DNA from: JACQFK01 sp964619955
GTDB taxonomy: Bacteria > Planctomycetota > MHYJ01 > JACPRB01
Assembly: GCA_964619955.1 (NCBI GenBank)
Contig: CAZUJF010000015.1
Location: 51,281-115,280, forward strand
Reading direction: 5' to 3'
Length of the DNA: 64,000 nt
The position numbers were made by a program, and so were the translations under genes. Each line of letters starts with the position of its first letter. Position 1 is the first letter of the stretch. Below the pieces are notes generated by a model. The model had not been told where the DNA came from, searched no databases, and was given only the letters and a program-made list of their open reading frames with translations. This document shows positions 50,190 through 62,448 of the stretch, in pieces.

Positions 50190-51284
50190 TCAGCGCCTCC
50201 GTTTGAAGGCGAGCAGGGCGGCCAGCCCGGCCAGGAACGCGGGCCAGGGCGCCTGAAGGCCGGAGCTGCCGCAGGTGCAGTTTCCGTCCCTCCCGCCTTC
50301 GTCGTGGTCGTTGTAGCGGGGCCCGGAGATGGAGTATCCCGTGGCCTGGGGCGAGTTGGCGCTTGTTCCGGCGACGCCCACCGCCTGGACGACGTAATAG
50401 TAATTCGTAAACGGGGTGAGGTTGACGGTGTCGGTGTAGGTCGTCGTGGGCGCCAGGACGTTCGCGATCTGCACGGGCGTGCCGGCGGGGGTGTCGCTGC
50501 GGAGGATGTTGTAGCTGACCGCATTCGCGACGGCCGCCCAGGTCAGCGTGATGGAGCCGAGCTGGTCGGTCGTGGCCGTGAGGGTGGCCGGGGCGGCAGG
50601 GGGGTTGAAGAAGGTCCAGCGCACGATCTCGTGGATGGCGTTCTGGCCGCCGGTGCCGGCGGTGAAGCCCACGAAGGCGGTCCCGCCGCCGATCACGGTC
50701 GGGATGTCGATGGTGTACGTTTGCGAAGCGGTGGCGTTCGTCACCGTGTCGGTGATCGTGACGTCGAGCGTGGTCCCGTCGTAATCCAGATCCGCCCTGA
50801 AGATGTTCGTGGTGTGGAAATCCAGCCCCGGGTTGAGCTGGGTCTCGGGCGTGGCGGGGCCGGCGCCGTTCTGGTAGATGCCCGTGTAGCTGTTGGGGCT
50901 GGGGTAGTTATCGAATTTGACGGCGACGCTGGTGGCGATGCCGGAGTATCCCAAACCCCCGCCGGTCGCCCCGAGGGCTCCGGCTCCGGCGCGCTGGATC
51001 ACGAAACACATGCCGTCCGCCTGGTTGCCGGTGCCGTTGGAGAACTCGAATTCGGAGGAACTCGTGAACGTCGCGACGTTCTGCTGCGTCGTGAAGTAGC
51101 AGCTTCCCGCCTGGTTGCCGACCGCCTGGGTCAGCTGGATGCGGCCGCCGGCGAACACGGAGCTTCCGTTGTTCTGCAAACCGGTCGTGGTGCCGAAGCC
51201 GCCGGAAAAGTCGACTTGCGCGGCCGCCGGAGTGGCGCCGAGCAGCGCCAGCAGGGCCCAAGCCGGTCCTGATTTTCCCATCAC
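50190..51284 (-). CDS. L-type lectin/FN3 surface protein with MYXO-CTERM-like tail
   Basis: A 364-residue exported protein. A signal peptide ends at PAAAQVDF. Residues about 25-235 form a legume-lectin-type sandwich: FEFSNGTGNQADGMCFVIQR, GATGGGLGYSGIATSVAVKF, TNIFRADLDYDGTTLDV and VGFTAGTGGQNAIHEI. An FN3 domain follows (ITLTWAAVANAVSYNILRSD). The end is an acidic spacer, CTCGSS, a helix (APWPAFLAGLAALLAF) and KRRR, a sorting-tail layout. Probably binds carbohydrate at the cell surface. TATATT on the minus strand (51319-51314) and GGGAGGTGGG precede the start. Confidence 0.8.
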   Translation of the reverse strand: MMGKSGPAWALLALLGATPAAAQVDFSGGFGTTTGLQNNGSSVFAGGRIQLTQAVGNQAGSCYFTTQQNVATFTSSSEFEFSNGTGNQADGMCFVIQRAGAGALGATGGGLGYSGIATSVAVKFDNYPSPNSYTGIYQNGAGPATPETQLNPGLDFHTTNIFRADLDYDGTTLDVTITDTVTNATASQTYTIDIPTVIGGGTAFVGFTAGTGGQNAIHEIVRWTFFNPPAAPATLTATTDQLGSITLTWAAVANAVSYNILRSDTPAGTPVQIANVLAPTTTYTDTVNLTPFTNYYYVVQAVGVAGTSANSPQATGYSISGPRYNDHDEGGRDGNCTCGSSGLQAPWPAFLAGLAALLAFKRRR

Positions 51285-51365
51285 CCACCTCCCGTGTCCC
51301 GAGAGCTATCTGGAATATACACCCCCGGGACGCTTCGAACCCTTTGAAAATGGGAGGGGCGGGCG

Positions 51366-52130
51366 CTATTTGCGGACGGCCTTCAGCGCCTCATCGAGCG
51401 GCTTGGTGAGTTCGTCCGCCTTGCCGTCCTCCTTCAGGGCGATCGGCGGGGAGGCGACGTCCGTCTTCGAATCGATGAGCACGACGGCGGGGGCGGTTTC
51501 GGCCTTGTACCTGGAGAGGATGTCCCCGCGGGCGGGCTCCAGAACCCAGAGCAGCCGGCTCTTGCGGTCCCCCAGGTCCTTCATGAGCTTGGCGGTCAGT
51601 TTGACCAGGTCCGCCTTGGGGTCGACCAGCACGAGCGCCACCGGCTTCTTCGCCCGTTTGCCGAGTTCCAGCGCCGATTTGAGGGAGCCCTGCCAGATCG
51701 TGGGTCGGCCGGGATTCTTCTGGGCGACGCCGTCGATCTCCCGGAGGACGCCCGCCGGATCCCGGGAATCCATTTCGCGGATCTGCTTTCCGTCGGGATC
51801 CGTGTAGACCACGGTGGGGAAGCCCTGGATCCCGTATTTCTTCATGAGGGCCTCGTTCTGCCCGCGTTCCGAGCAGTCCACGAGGACCGGGACGAGTTTC
51901 TGCGCGGCGGCCACGACCTTGTCGTCGGAGAACGCAACTGCGTTCAGCTGTTTGCAGGGGCCTCACCAGGTGGCGGTGAAGTACAGCATCGCCGCGCGGC
52001 CCTCGACCCTCGCCTTCGAGAGGCCGAAGTCCGCGTCGCGGACCCAGTCGACCTTGCCGCCGTGTTCCTGGGCGGAGGCGATGCCCGCGGCGACCAGCCA
52101 TCCGCCGAGCGTCAGGAGCGCTCGCTTCAT
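51366..52130 (-). CDS. Secreted thioredoxin-fold protein with U-G-P-C motif (predicted selenoprotein)
   Basis: Read with UGA at 51963-51965 as Sec, this is a 254-residue protein. A signal peptide ends near IASAQEHG. The thioredoxin block is MLYFTATW-U56-GPCKQLNAV, where ordinary thioredoxins have W-C-G-P-C-K. It continues VPVLVDCSERGQNEALMKKY and GIQGFPTVVYTDPDG (cis-Pro loop), and a second, more divergent thioredoxin-like half follows. ATG 52130 has CGAGGG upstream; an earlier ATG at 52148 is less likely. Without readthrough the gene would break exactly at its catalytic residue. Likely role: disulfide or peroxide chemistry in the periplasm. Confidence 0.88.
51930..51945 (-). ncRNA. Candidate bacterial SECIS hairpin in the thioredoxin gene
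   Basis: GAACGC-AGTT-GCGTTC on the minus strand is a perfect 6-bp stem with loop AGUU. The loop begins 23 nt after the UGA and has G-U at positions 2-3, as in the E. coli fdhF element. Confidence 0.6.
51963..51965 (-). other. In-frame UGA, predicted Sec56 of the thioredoxin-like protein
   Basis: UGA lies between TGG (Trp55) and GGC-CCC-TGC (Gly-Pro-Cys), at the first catalytic Cys of CGPC. Confidence 0.88.
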
Positions 52131-52243
52131 AACGTGCCCTCGAATCATCCCTTAAGGATACCCCGCGGAGCGGAATCCTGGTGCGGCGAAAATCCGGACG
52201 CCGCGGGGGCTTTCGGATCGTATGAGGAGAGTCGACCCGCAGG

Positions 52244-52298
52244 TATACTGGCGGGCCGCCCGACGGGGGTCGCCGGGCGTCGCCTTAATCTAGGAGGA
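52244..52298 (+). promoter_or_regulatory. -10 box TATACT and ribosome site for Gfo/Idh paralogue 3
   Basis: TATACT at 52244-52249 and TAGGAGGA at 52291-52298 lie upstream of ATG 52303, giving a leader of about 45 nt. The 172-base gap to the divergent thioredoxin gene holds little else. Confidence 0.5.
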
Positions 52299-52302
52299 GC
52301 CC

Positions 52303-53568
52303 ATGCTTGAGCGCAGCTCGCGTAGAGAGTTCGTGAAGACGGGATCGGCCGTCACGGCCGGAATGCTCGCCGGCGTCCCGCTGGTCCATGCGGCCGGCCA
52401 GGAGCAGACGATCAAGATCGGCCTCGTGGGCTGCGGCGGCCGCGGCAGCGGGGCCGCGGAGAACTGCCTGGCCTCCGCGCCCAACATCCAGCTGACGGCG
52501 CTGGGCGACGTCTTTCCGGACAAGATCAAGGGCTCCCAGCGCACCCTGAGCAAGCTGGCCGGCTACAAGGTGGCCGACGAGAACACGTTCAGCGGGCTGG
52601 ACGCCTACAAGAAGGTGATCGACAGCGGGATCGACCTCGTCCTGCTCGCGACGCCCCCCGGGTTCCGGGCGATGCATTTCGCCTACGCGGTGGAGAAGGG
52701 CATCCACGCCTTCGTGGAGAAGCCGGTGGCCGTGGATCCGGTCGGCGTCCGGAAGTTCATCGAACTGGGCAAGAAGGCGAAGGAGAAGAAGCTCGCCGTC
52801 GTCGCCGGCACGCAGTACCGCCACCAGGTCAGCTTCATGGAGACGATCCAGCGCATCCATGACGGCGCGATCGGCGAAATCACCGGCGGGCGCGCGTATT
52901 ACAACACCGGCACCCTCTGGTCGCGCACGCGCAAGCCGGAATGGAGCGACATGGAGTGGCAGCTGCGGATGTGGATCTACTACGACTGGCTCTCCGGCGA
53001 CCAGCCGGTCGAACAGCACATCCACACGATCGACGTGTCCGACTGGGCCATGGGCTCGCGTCCCCTGAAGGCCGTCGCGACGGGCGGACGCCAGGTCCGC
53101 GTCGAGCCGGAATTCGGGAACGTCTACGACCATTTCACGATCGATTACGAGTACCCGGGCGGGAAGCACATGATGTCCATGTGCCGCCAGATCGCGAACA
53201 CGGCGAACCACGTCGGCTGCTACATCAGCGGGACCAAGGGCGAGGCGGACATCTACAAGGCGACGCTCAAGGATCACGCCGGGAAGGAACTGTGGAAGTT
53301 CAACGGCGAGATCTCGATCGCGAAGGCGTACATCCAGGAGCACACGGACCTGGTGAACTCCATCCGGGCCGGCAAGCCCATCAACGAGGCGGAGCAGGTG
53401 GCGATGTCGACCCTGACCGCGATCCTCGGCCGCGAGGCGGCGTATACGGGCAAGGTGATCACGCACGAGGAGATGCTGGCGAGCGACCTGGACCTGTCGC
53501 CCGCGAAGTATGAATACGGGCCGAATCCGGTCCGTCCCGCGCCGCTGCCGGGAAAGGAGCGGTCCTAG
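52303..53568 (+). CDS. Gfo/Idh/MocA family oxidoreductase with Tat signal (paralogue 3)
   Basis: A 421-residue exported oxidoreductase. The leader SSRREFVKTGSAVTAGMLAG has the twin Arg. GLVGCGGRGSGAAEN is the nucleotide loop, FVEKPVAVDPVGVRKF the EKP block, and VEQHIHTIDVSDW the substrate side. It ends LDLSPAKYEYGPNPVRPA, almost as in paralogue 2, so the three copies share recent ancestry. Substrate unknown. A bidirectional terminator follows. Confidence 0.9.
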   Translation: MLERSSRREFVKTGSAVTAGMLAGVPLVHAAGQEQTIKIGLVGCGGRGSGAAENCLASAPNIQLTALGDVFPDKIKGSQRTLSKLAGYKVADENTFSGLDAYKKVIDSGIDLVLLATPPGFRAMHFAYAVEKGIHAFVEKPVAVDPVGVRKFIELGKKAKEKKLAVVAGTQYRHQVSFMETIQRIHDGAIGEITGGRAYYNTGTLWSRTRKPEWSDMEWQLRMWIYYDWLSGDQPVEQHIHTIDVSDWAMGSRPLKAVATGGRQVRVEPEFGNVYDHFTIDYEYPGGKHMMSMCRQIANTANHVGCYISGTKGEADIYKATLKDHAGKELWKFNGEISIAKAYIQEHTDLVNSIRAGKPINEAEQVAMSTLTAILGREAAYTGKVITHEEMLASDLDLSPAKYEYGPNPVRPAPLPGKERS

Positions 53569-53573
53569 GCCGT

Positions 53574-53596
53574 CAAAAACAGCCTGGCTGTTTTTG
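53574..53596. terminator. Bidirectional rho-independent terminator
   Basis: CAAAAACAG at 53574-53582 and CTGTTTTTG at 53588-53596 form a 9-bp stem with loop CCTGG between two convergent genes. The A and T runs at the stem ends give a U tract on both strands. Confidence 0.75.
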
Positions 53597-53603
53597 CGGT
53601 GCG

Positions 53604-54611
53604 TTAGTCTTCCGGAGCCGGGGCGGTGAGGCGGGCGAAGCCCGGACTCTCGACGCGTTTGCGCCGCCGCTCCTCGATCCACTGGAGCCAGACGTCGCAG
53701 CCCGGACGCGAGGCGGCCAGCTCCAGGGCGCGGGGGGCTCCCAGGACGCAGCAGGCCGTCGCCAGCGCGTCCGCCGTCATGCCGTCGGGCGCGACCACGG
53801 TGGCCATCTCCTGGCGCGTGAGGCCGAGCCCCGTGGCGGGATTCAGGATGTGGGAGTAGCGGACGCCGTCGATCTCGACGAACTGCTCCGTGTCCCCCGA
53901 GGTGGCGACCCCGCAGCGCGACAGCACGAGGATGCGGGAGCGGTCCCCGAGCAGCCCGATCTTCCAGCCCGCCTGCCCGGGAGGCGGGTCGCCGAGCGCG
54001 AGGCCGCCGCCGGTGTCCACCAGGGCGCGGGTGATGCCCGCAGCGGCCATCGCGGCCAGGGCCCGGTCGCAGGCGTAGCCCTTCGCGATGCCGCCGAGGT
54101 CCAGCCGCATGCCCGGCGCGACGAGCAGGACGGAGTCCGGTTTGGAGAGGATCATCCGCTCATGCCCGGCGAGCGCCCGCGCGGCCTGCAACTCGGCGGG
54201 TTCGGGAAGCCGCCGCGACGCGCGGGACTGCCGCCAGAGCCGGACCAGGGGGCCGACGCTGACGTCGAAGGCCCCGCCCGAGGCGCGCGCGATCTGCTGC
54301 GCCGCGTCCAGCACCGCGAAGAGCTCGGGGGAGACGGGCTTCGGACCCAGTCCGGCGGCGGCCGAAAGCCGGCTGAGTTCGCTGTCGGGGAGATAGTCGC
54401 TCATGCGGGCGTTCACCGCGCGCATGACGTCGAAGGCGGCCGCGGCCGCGGCGGCGGCGCGGGCGGCCGAATCCGCATAGAGGACGATGCGGACCCGGGT
54501 CCCCATGTGGGGCTCCTCGAACTCGTGCCTTGCCAGCGGAGCGGCTTCCGCTACAATGCAGCCCGCCAGGAGGGCTGCGAGCAGCGCGCCGGTCGCGGTC
54601 GTCCCTTTCAT
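53604..54611 (-). CDS. apbE: FAD:protein FMN transferase lipoprotein (ApbE)
   Basis: A 335-residue ApbE, which attaches FMN covalently to Thr/Ser of target flavoproteins in the envelope. A lipoprotein signal LLAALLAGC opens the protein. HMGTRVRIVLYAD, MRAVNARMSDYLPDSELSRL, GGAFDVSVGPLVRLW, LDLGGIAKGYACDRAL and SHILNPATGLG are family blocks, and the Mg-site Asp is in the last third. I start at ATG 54611, with TAGTCT as -10. No target such as NqrC or RnfG is nearby. Confidence 0.93.
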   Translation of the reverse strand: MKGTTATGALLAALLAGCIVAEAAPLARHEFEEPHMGTRVRIVLYADSAARAAAAAAAAFDVMRAVNARMSDYLPDSELSRLSAAAGLGPKPVSPELFAVLDAAQQIARASGGAFDVSVGPLVRLWRQSRASRRLPEPAELQAARALAGHERMILSKPDSVLLVAPGMRLDLGGIAKGYACDRALAAMAAAGITRALVDTGGGLALGDPPPGQAGWKIGLLGDRSRILVLSRCGVATSGDTEQFVEIDGVRYSHILNPATGLGLTRQEMATVVAPDGMTADALATACCVLGAPRALELAASRPGCDVWLQWIEERRRKRVESPGFARLTAPAPED

Positions 54612-54621
54612 AAGTCGCGCC

Positions 54622-54627
54622 AGACTA
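54622..54627 (-). promoter_or_regulatory. -10 box TAGTCT for apbE
   Basis: TAGTCT on the minus strand ends 10 nt before ATG 54611. It supports this start over an in-frame codon at 54635, which lies upstream of the box. Confidence 0.35.
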
Positions 54628-54640
54628 ACACACACGTCCC

Positions 54641-55811
54641 ATGAAGCCCAAACCCCAGAAGCGCAGCCTCACGCAAGTCGGCGGCAAATGCCGCCTTTCG
54701 GGGGACCCGTCCGCCGCCGGCATGCTCGCCGCGAGCCTCAAGGTGGAACGGGACGAGAAGCTGATGTACACCCACGGCTTCCACCCCTATCCCGCGCGGA
54801 TGCATCCGGCGTGGGCCCGCCAGGCCCTCGCGCATTTCCCCTCGAAGCGGATCTTCGACCCCTTCGTCGGCTCCGGCACGGTGGCCCTCGAGGCGTTGCG
54901 CTGCGGCGCGGAGTTCCTGGGCCGCGATCTTTCCCCCGTGGGGCTCGAAATCGCCTGGTGCCGCACGCGCAACTGGCATCCCGACCGCTGCCGCGAGTTC
55001 GAGCGCCGGGCGCTGGCGATCGCCGACCGCTCCTACGCCCTGGTCGAACGCGCCGAGTTCGAGCTCCCCGAGTGGGCGGAGGCGGAGAAGACCTGGTACG
55101 ACCCGCACACGCTCCGGGAGATCTGCGCGATGTGGACCCTGATCGGGGACGAGGCGGAGCGCGACAAGGACTACTCCCGCCTGATGATGGGCGTGCTCTC
55201 CTCGGTCGTGGTGCGCCTCTCCAAGCAGATCAGCGACAGCGACGTCAAAATCGATCTCTACCACCGGCCCAAGCCGCGCCACGCCGCCCTGCGCACGTAC
55301 CGGGAACGCATTCCGGAGCTGGTGAGCGGACTGCTCCAGCTCAGCAGCGACCTCTACAAGCGCAAGGTCGAGGTCAAGGAGCCGCGCCTCGAGATCGGCG
55401 ATGCGCGCGACATCAAGCTGCAGGGGACGGTGGATCTGATCCTCACGTCGCCGCCGTATTCCGGCGTCTACGACTACGCGAAACACCAGGACCGCCGGTA
55501 TCCGCTCTACGGCGTGGACGGCAAGCAGGCGGAGGTGAAGGAGATCGGCTCCCGCTTCGCCGCCGGGGTGAACTACAAAGAGGACATGGCGCTCGTGCTC
55601 AAGGGCATGTGCGAGGCGCTCGCCCCGAAAGGCAAGATCCTGCTGCTCATCGGGGACGGCATGTCGGGACCGGCGGACCGCCTGCTGACGGAGCTCGCCC
55701 CGGCCGCCGGCCTGAAGCTGGTCGCCGGCGCCTCCCAGAAGCGGCGCGAATTCACCGGCGCCCTGCAGAAGGAGGAGCACCTCTTCCTGCTGCAGCCTCT
55801 GAAGACGGCCG

Positions 55812-55828
<17 letters not shown>
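54641..55828 (+). CDS. Orphan site-specific DNA methyltransferase
   Basis: A 395-residue AdoMet-dependent methyltransferase. HGFHPYPARMHPAWARQAL is followed by the AdoMet loop FDPFVGSGT (residues 72-80) and LGRDLSPVGLEIAW. The catalytic motif is TSPPYSGVYDYAKHQ, from residue 269, of the S-P-P-Y type common in N4-cytosine and related DNA methylases. The AdoMet motif comes before the catalytic motif. No restriction endonuclease or specificity gene adjoins, so a housekeeping or epigenetic role is likely. An RNA-methylating role cannot be ruled out. It overlaps the convergent gene by 17 bases. Confidence 0.78.
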
Positions 55829-59582
<3,754 letters not shown>

Positions 59583-59592
59583 GAAAGCTCCC

Positions 59593-60051
59593 TCAGGCCG
59601 CGGGTGCGGGCGATTTCTTCTTCGCGAAGAGGGTGCTCAGGCCCAGCAGGGCCACCCCCGTGAGGGCGGCGCCGCCGGCGAGATACTTGGCGAAGAACCA
59701 AAGCGTCTTCACCTGCATCGGATTCTCGCCCTTCTCCTTGTCGATGGGGAGGATGGTGATCTCAGGCAGCTCGGAAGGGCGGACGTACTTCTCCGCAGGG
59801 ACGAACACCAGCGCGGTGGTCTCGTCGGTGGGGAGCCCGTAAAGGGAGATGACGGCCTTCCGGTACTGGGGGGATTTCCTGTCCATCCCGGCGGGATCGA
59901 AGAGGATCTTCTCCTGTTCGACGAGGGCGGGGTCCTTGGCCGGGATGAGGTACGCCTCCACGGCGCCGCTGGCGATGCCCCCGATGACGGGGTAGACCGC
60001 GGCTGCAAAAACCAACGCCAGGATTCCACCGATGCGCAGCAGTTTGTTCAT
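59593..60051 (-). CDS. Membrane protein of unknown function
   Basis: A 152-residue protein coupled to the YceI gene (ATGA). An N-terminal helix (GGILALVFAAAVYPVIGGIA), an extracytoplasmic part of about 85 residues and a C-terminal helix (FAKYLAGGAALTGVALLGL) ending with KKK. No family recognised. Confidence 0.65.
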   Translation of the reverse strand: MNKLLRIGGILALVFAAAVYPVIGGIASGAVEAYLIPAKDPALVEQEKILFDPAGMDRKSPQYRKAVISLYGLPTDETTALVFVPAEKYVRPSELPEITILPIDKEKGENPMQVKTLWFFAKYLAGGAALTGVALLGLSTLFAKKKSPAPAA

Positions 60052-61343
60052 TCGTCTAGCAATCCGGTGACCTCGAAGGTCACGGTCCATTCGTCGTTCA
60101 CCTTGCCGGCGGCCTGCTCGGAGATCTTGATCCCGAACTCGGACAGTTTCACCTTGAACGTGCCGCTGAAGGCCATGCCCGGCTTGTCGCCCCAATTCGC
60201 CTTCTGGACGAGTTCGAGGGGGATCTCGCGGACGCCGATGTCGAGGGCCACGGGCTTCTTCACCCCGTGCATCGTGAACGTGCCTTCCACGGCCCAGGTC
60301 TTCGCGTCCTTCTTCGCGGCCTTGGTGGACTCGAACTCGATGAGGGGGAATTTCGCCGAGTCCAGCCACCCGGCGGAGAGCATGTGCTCGTCCCGGGCGG
60401 CGATGCCGGTCTTGAGCGAGGTCACGGGCAGCGCGAGGCGCACCTGGCCGGAGCCCTTCTCGGCGTCCACGCCGGCGAGGCCGCCGAGGATCTTGGTGGC
60501 GGCCGTGACCTTCTCGAGTTCGGTCTCGGACGTCGCCGCGAACTGGGCGAGCTGGGGCTTCTTGCCGAAAACGTATTTCTTTCCGGCGATGCCCACGGCG
60601 GAAACCTTCGGGGGGCGGATGACCTTGATCGGGCCATCCTCCCCGTCCGCCGGGCCGGTCGCCGGTTCCAGGTTCGCCGGGGCGACGGTGCAGCCCCAGA
60701 CGTCGATGGACACCTCGATCTCCGGCTTCACGGTGGCGACCGCGTTCTCGGGGATCACGATGCCGTAGTCCGCGAGCTTCACGATGAAGGAGGTGGTGAC
60801 CTTGATCCAGGCGCCGTCACCGAGTTTGGCCTTCTTCGAGAGTTCCTCGTTGAAGTAGCGCACCGTGGCCGCGATCTCCAGGTCCTTGGTGACGCCGTGC
60901 ATCGAGAACTTGCCGGGGATCTTCCAGGAACCGGGCGGGGCGAACGAGGCCTGGTCGGCCTTGAATTCGATCGTGGGGAATTGCTTGGCGTCGAGCCACT
61001 GTTTGCCGAGCATGGCGCGGTCGCGGTCGTCCATGCCGGAATTCAGCGTGGCGGTGGGGATCGTGAGCGCGCAGCGTCCCGTTCCCTTCTGGAAATCGAT
61101 GGTCGCCGTCCCCCGAAGCTTCCGGCTCTGGCCGATGATGTCGGTGATGTCGGTCTTCGAGCGGAATCCGACGTTGGTCTTGGCCTCATTGCCCCCGAAA
61201 TGGAACGTGCTTTCGCCCGCGGCGAAGACCGGGCCCGCCGCGGGAGCGGCGGCCGGGGCGGCGGCGGAGGGCGCGGGGGCCGGCTTCCGATCGCAGGCGG
61301 CCAGGCTGAGGAGGAGGACGGCCAGGATGGCGTTTCTTCCCAT
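60048..61343 (-). CDS. Tandem YceI-domain lipoprotein
   Basis: A 431-residue lipoprotein (LLLSLAAC). After an Ala/Pro linker there are two YceI lipocalin-like barrels. The first has FGGNEAKTNVGFRSKTDITD, LNSGMDDRDRAMLGKQWLDA, FPTIEFKADQ and GKFSMHGVTKDLEI; the second KTGIAARDEHMLSAGWLDSA, FPLIEFEST and GTFTMHGVKKPVALDI. YceI proteins bind isoprenoid-like lipids. Single-domain forms are usual; two in one chain is less common. AAAGGAGAAC is the ribosome site and TAGAAT a likely -10. Confidence 0.9.
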   Translation of the reverse strand: MGRNAILAVLLLSLAACDRKPAPAPSAAAPAAAPAAGPVFAAGESTFHFGGNEAKTNVGFRSKTDITDIIGQSRKLRGTATIDFQKGTGRCALTIPTATLNSGMDDRDRAMLGKQWLDAKQFPTIEFKADQASFAPPGSWKIPGKFSMHGVTKDLEIAATVRYFNEELSKKAKLGDGAWIKVTTSFIVKLADYGIVIPENAVATVKPEIEVSIDVWGCTVAPANLEPATGPADGEDGPIKVIRPPKVSAVGIAGKKYVFGKKPQLAQFAATSETELEKVTAATKILGGLAGVDAEKGSGQVRLALPVTSLKTGIAARDEHMLSAGWLDSAKFPLIEFESTKAAKKDAKTWAVEGTFTMHGVKKPVALDIGVREIPLELVQKANWGDKPGMAFSGTFKVKLSEFGIKISEQAAGKVNDEWTVTFEVTGLLDE

Positions 61344-61418
61344 GGGTGTAGTTCTCCTTTGCGTGTGCGGGAATTCTACGCAGCGCCCCCCCGGGGCGGC
61401 AAGGGGAAAGACCCCCTT

Positions 61419-62414
61419 TTATACGGGTCTCAGGGCCTCGGTGTAGGCGGCGATCAGGGCGTCGGCTTCTTTCTCCGTGGAGAAGCGCCGGGTGGCTTCC
61501 GCGCGGGCGGCGGTCCCCAGGTCGCGGCGCAGCGACGGATCCCTCATCAGCCGGAGGGCCTTGTCCTCGAAGTCGGCGGGATCCCGGTAGAGCAGGCCGC
61601 AGAGGCCGCCCTCCAGGAGATCCCGGTTCCCCGGATTGTCCGAGGCCAGGATCGCGGCGCCGGCGCTCATGGCTTCCATCAGGGCGTTCGAGAGCCCCTC
61701 CGAATGCGAGGTGTTGAGGACGACGTCGCCGGCCTGGTAGACGGCCTGCATGCACTCCTGCGGGACGACGATCTGCTGCACCCAGGGGTGCGCCTCCATC
61801 CGCCAGGCGAGTTCGCGGCCGAGGCTCGGATCGATGAGCGGACCCGCCAGCACCAGCCGGAGGGCGTCATTCGTCCCGTGAAGGGGAGTTAGGCCATCCA
61901 CCGCGAAGAGGGGGTTCTTCACCTGCCGCAGGCCTCCGGCGAGCAGGAACACGAAATGCTCCTTCTCGAGCCCCAGGGCGCCGCGCAGGTCGAAGGGGGT
62001 CCGGCCCAGGAGGACCCCCTTGGGGATGAGCCGCGCCCGGGGGATCCGGCGGGCCAGCGAGGGGTTGTACGTCAGCACCACCCGGGCCTTCCGGATCGCG
62101 AGATCGATGATCTCGCGGCGGGAGGGATCCTCGTGGTCGATGTTGAGGTCGGTTCCGGAGAGGGTGAGCACCGAAGCGGGGTGTCCGAGGGGGACGAGAT
62201 GGCGGCCCGTTTTCCAGGCGTGGTAATAGTGGACGATGTCCGGCGCCTCTTCCCGGAGCCGGCGGCGCAGGGTTTCCTCCGGCACGTCCGCCGGAGCGTG
62301 GACGATTCGAAAGTCATGGCCCCGGGCCAACAGCGCCAGGCGGATCCGCCGCAAGGTGACGGCGTTCCCGCTGAGCGAGTCGGGGTCGGCCGGCGAGAAC
62401 GCCAGGATCTTCAT
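61419..62414 (-). CDS. Glycosyltransferase, GT4-like
   Basis: A 331-residue GT-B fold transferase. It opens MKILAFSPADPDSLSGNAVT and has the C-terminal donor site LLAGGLRQVKNPLFAVDGL and HSEGLSNALMEAMSAGAAIL (E-x7-E type motif in group 4). Donor and acceptor unknown. It is followed downstream on the minus strand by the YceI gene, with 75 bases between. Confidence 0.85.
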   Translation of the reverse strand: MKILAFSPADPDSLSGNAVTLRRIRLALLARGHDFRIVHAPADVPEETLRRRLREEAPDIVHYYHAWKTGRHLVPLGHPASVLTLSGTDLNIDHEDPSRREIIDLAIRKARVVLTYNPSLARRIPRARLIPKGVLLGRTPFDLRGALGLEKEHFVFLLAGGLRQVKNPLFAVDGLTPLHGTNDALRLVLAGPLIDPSLGRELAWRMEAHPWVQQIVVPQECMQAVYQAGDVVLNTSHSEGLSNALMEAMSAGAAILASDNPGNRDLLEGGLCGLLYRDPADFEDKALRLMRDPSLRRDLGTAARAEATRRFSTEKEADALIAAYTEALRPV

Positions 62415-62448
62415 GAGGGGGAGAGGTTAACAGCCCGGTCTGCAAGGT

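Noticed and set aside
25555..52130. General reassignment of UGA to an amino acid in this genome
   Set aside because: Dozens of genes here end properly in UGA, including overlapping ATGA and GTGA junctions. Only four UGAs need recoding, each at a catalytic or metal-ligand position.
51915..52130. Two separate genes or a pseudogene broken by a nonsense mutation
   Set aside because: The stop is exactly at the catalytic residue, both halves are in one frame, and a SECIS-like hairpin follows. A random mutation would not place it there.
61400..61421. AAGGGG...CCCCTT hairpin with four T as a terminator
   Set aside because: Its T tract faces the plus strand, where no gene ends, and on the minus strand it lacks a U run.
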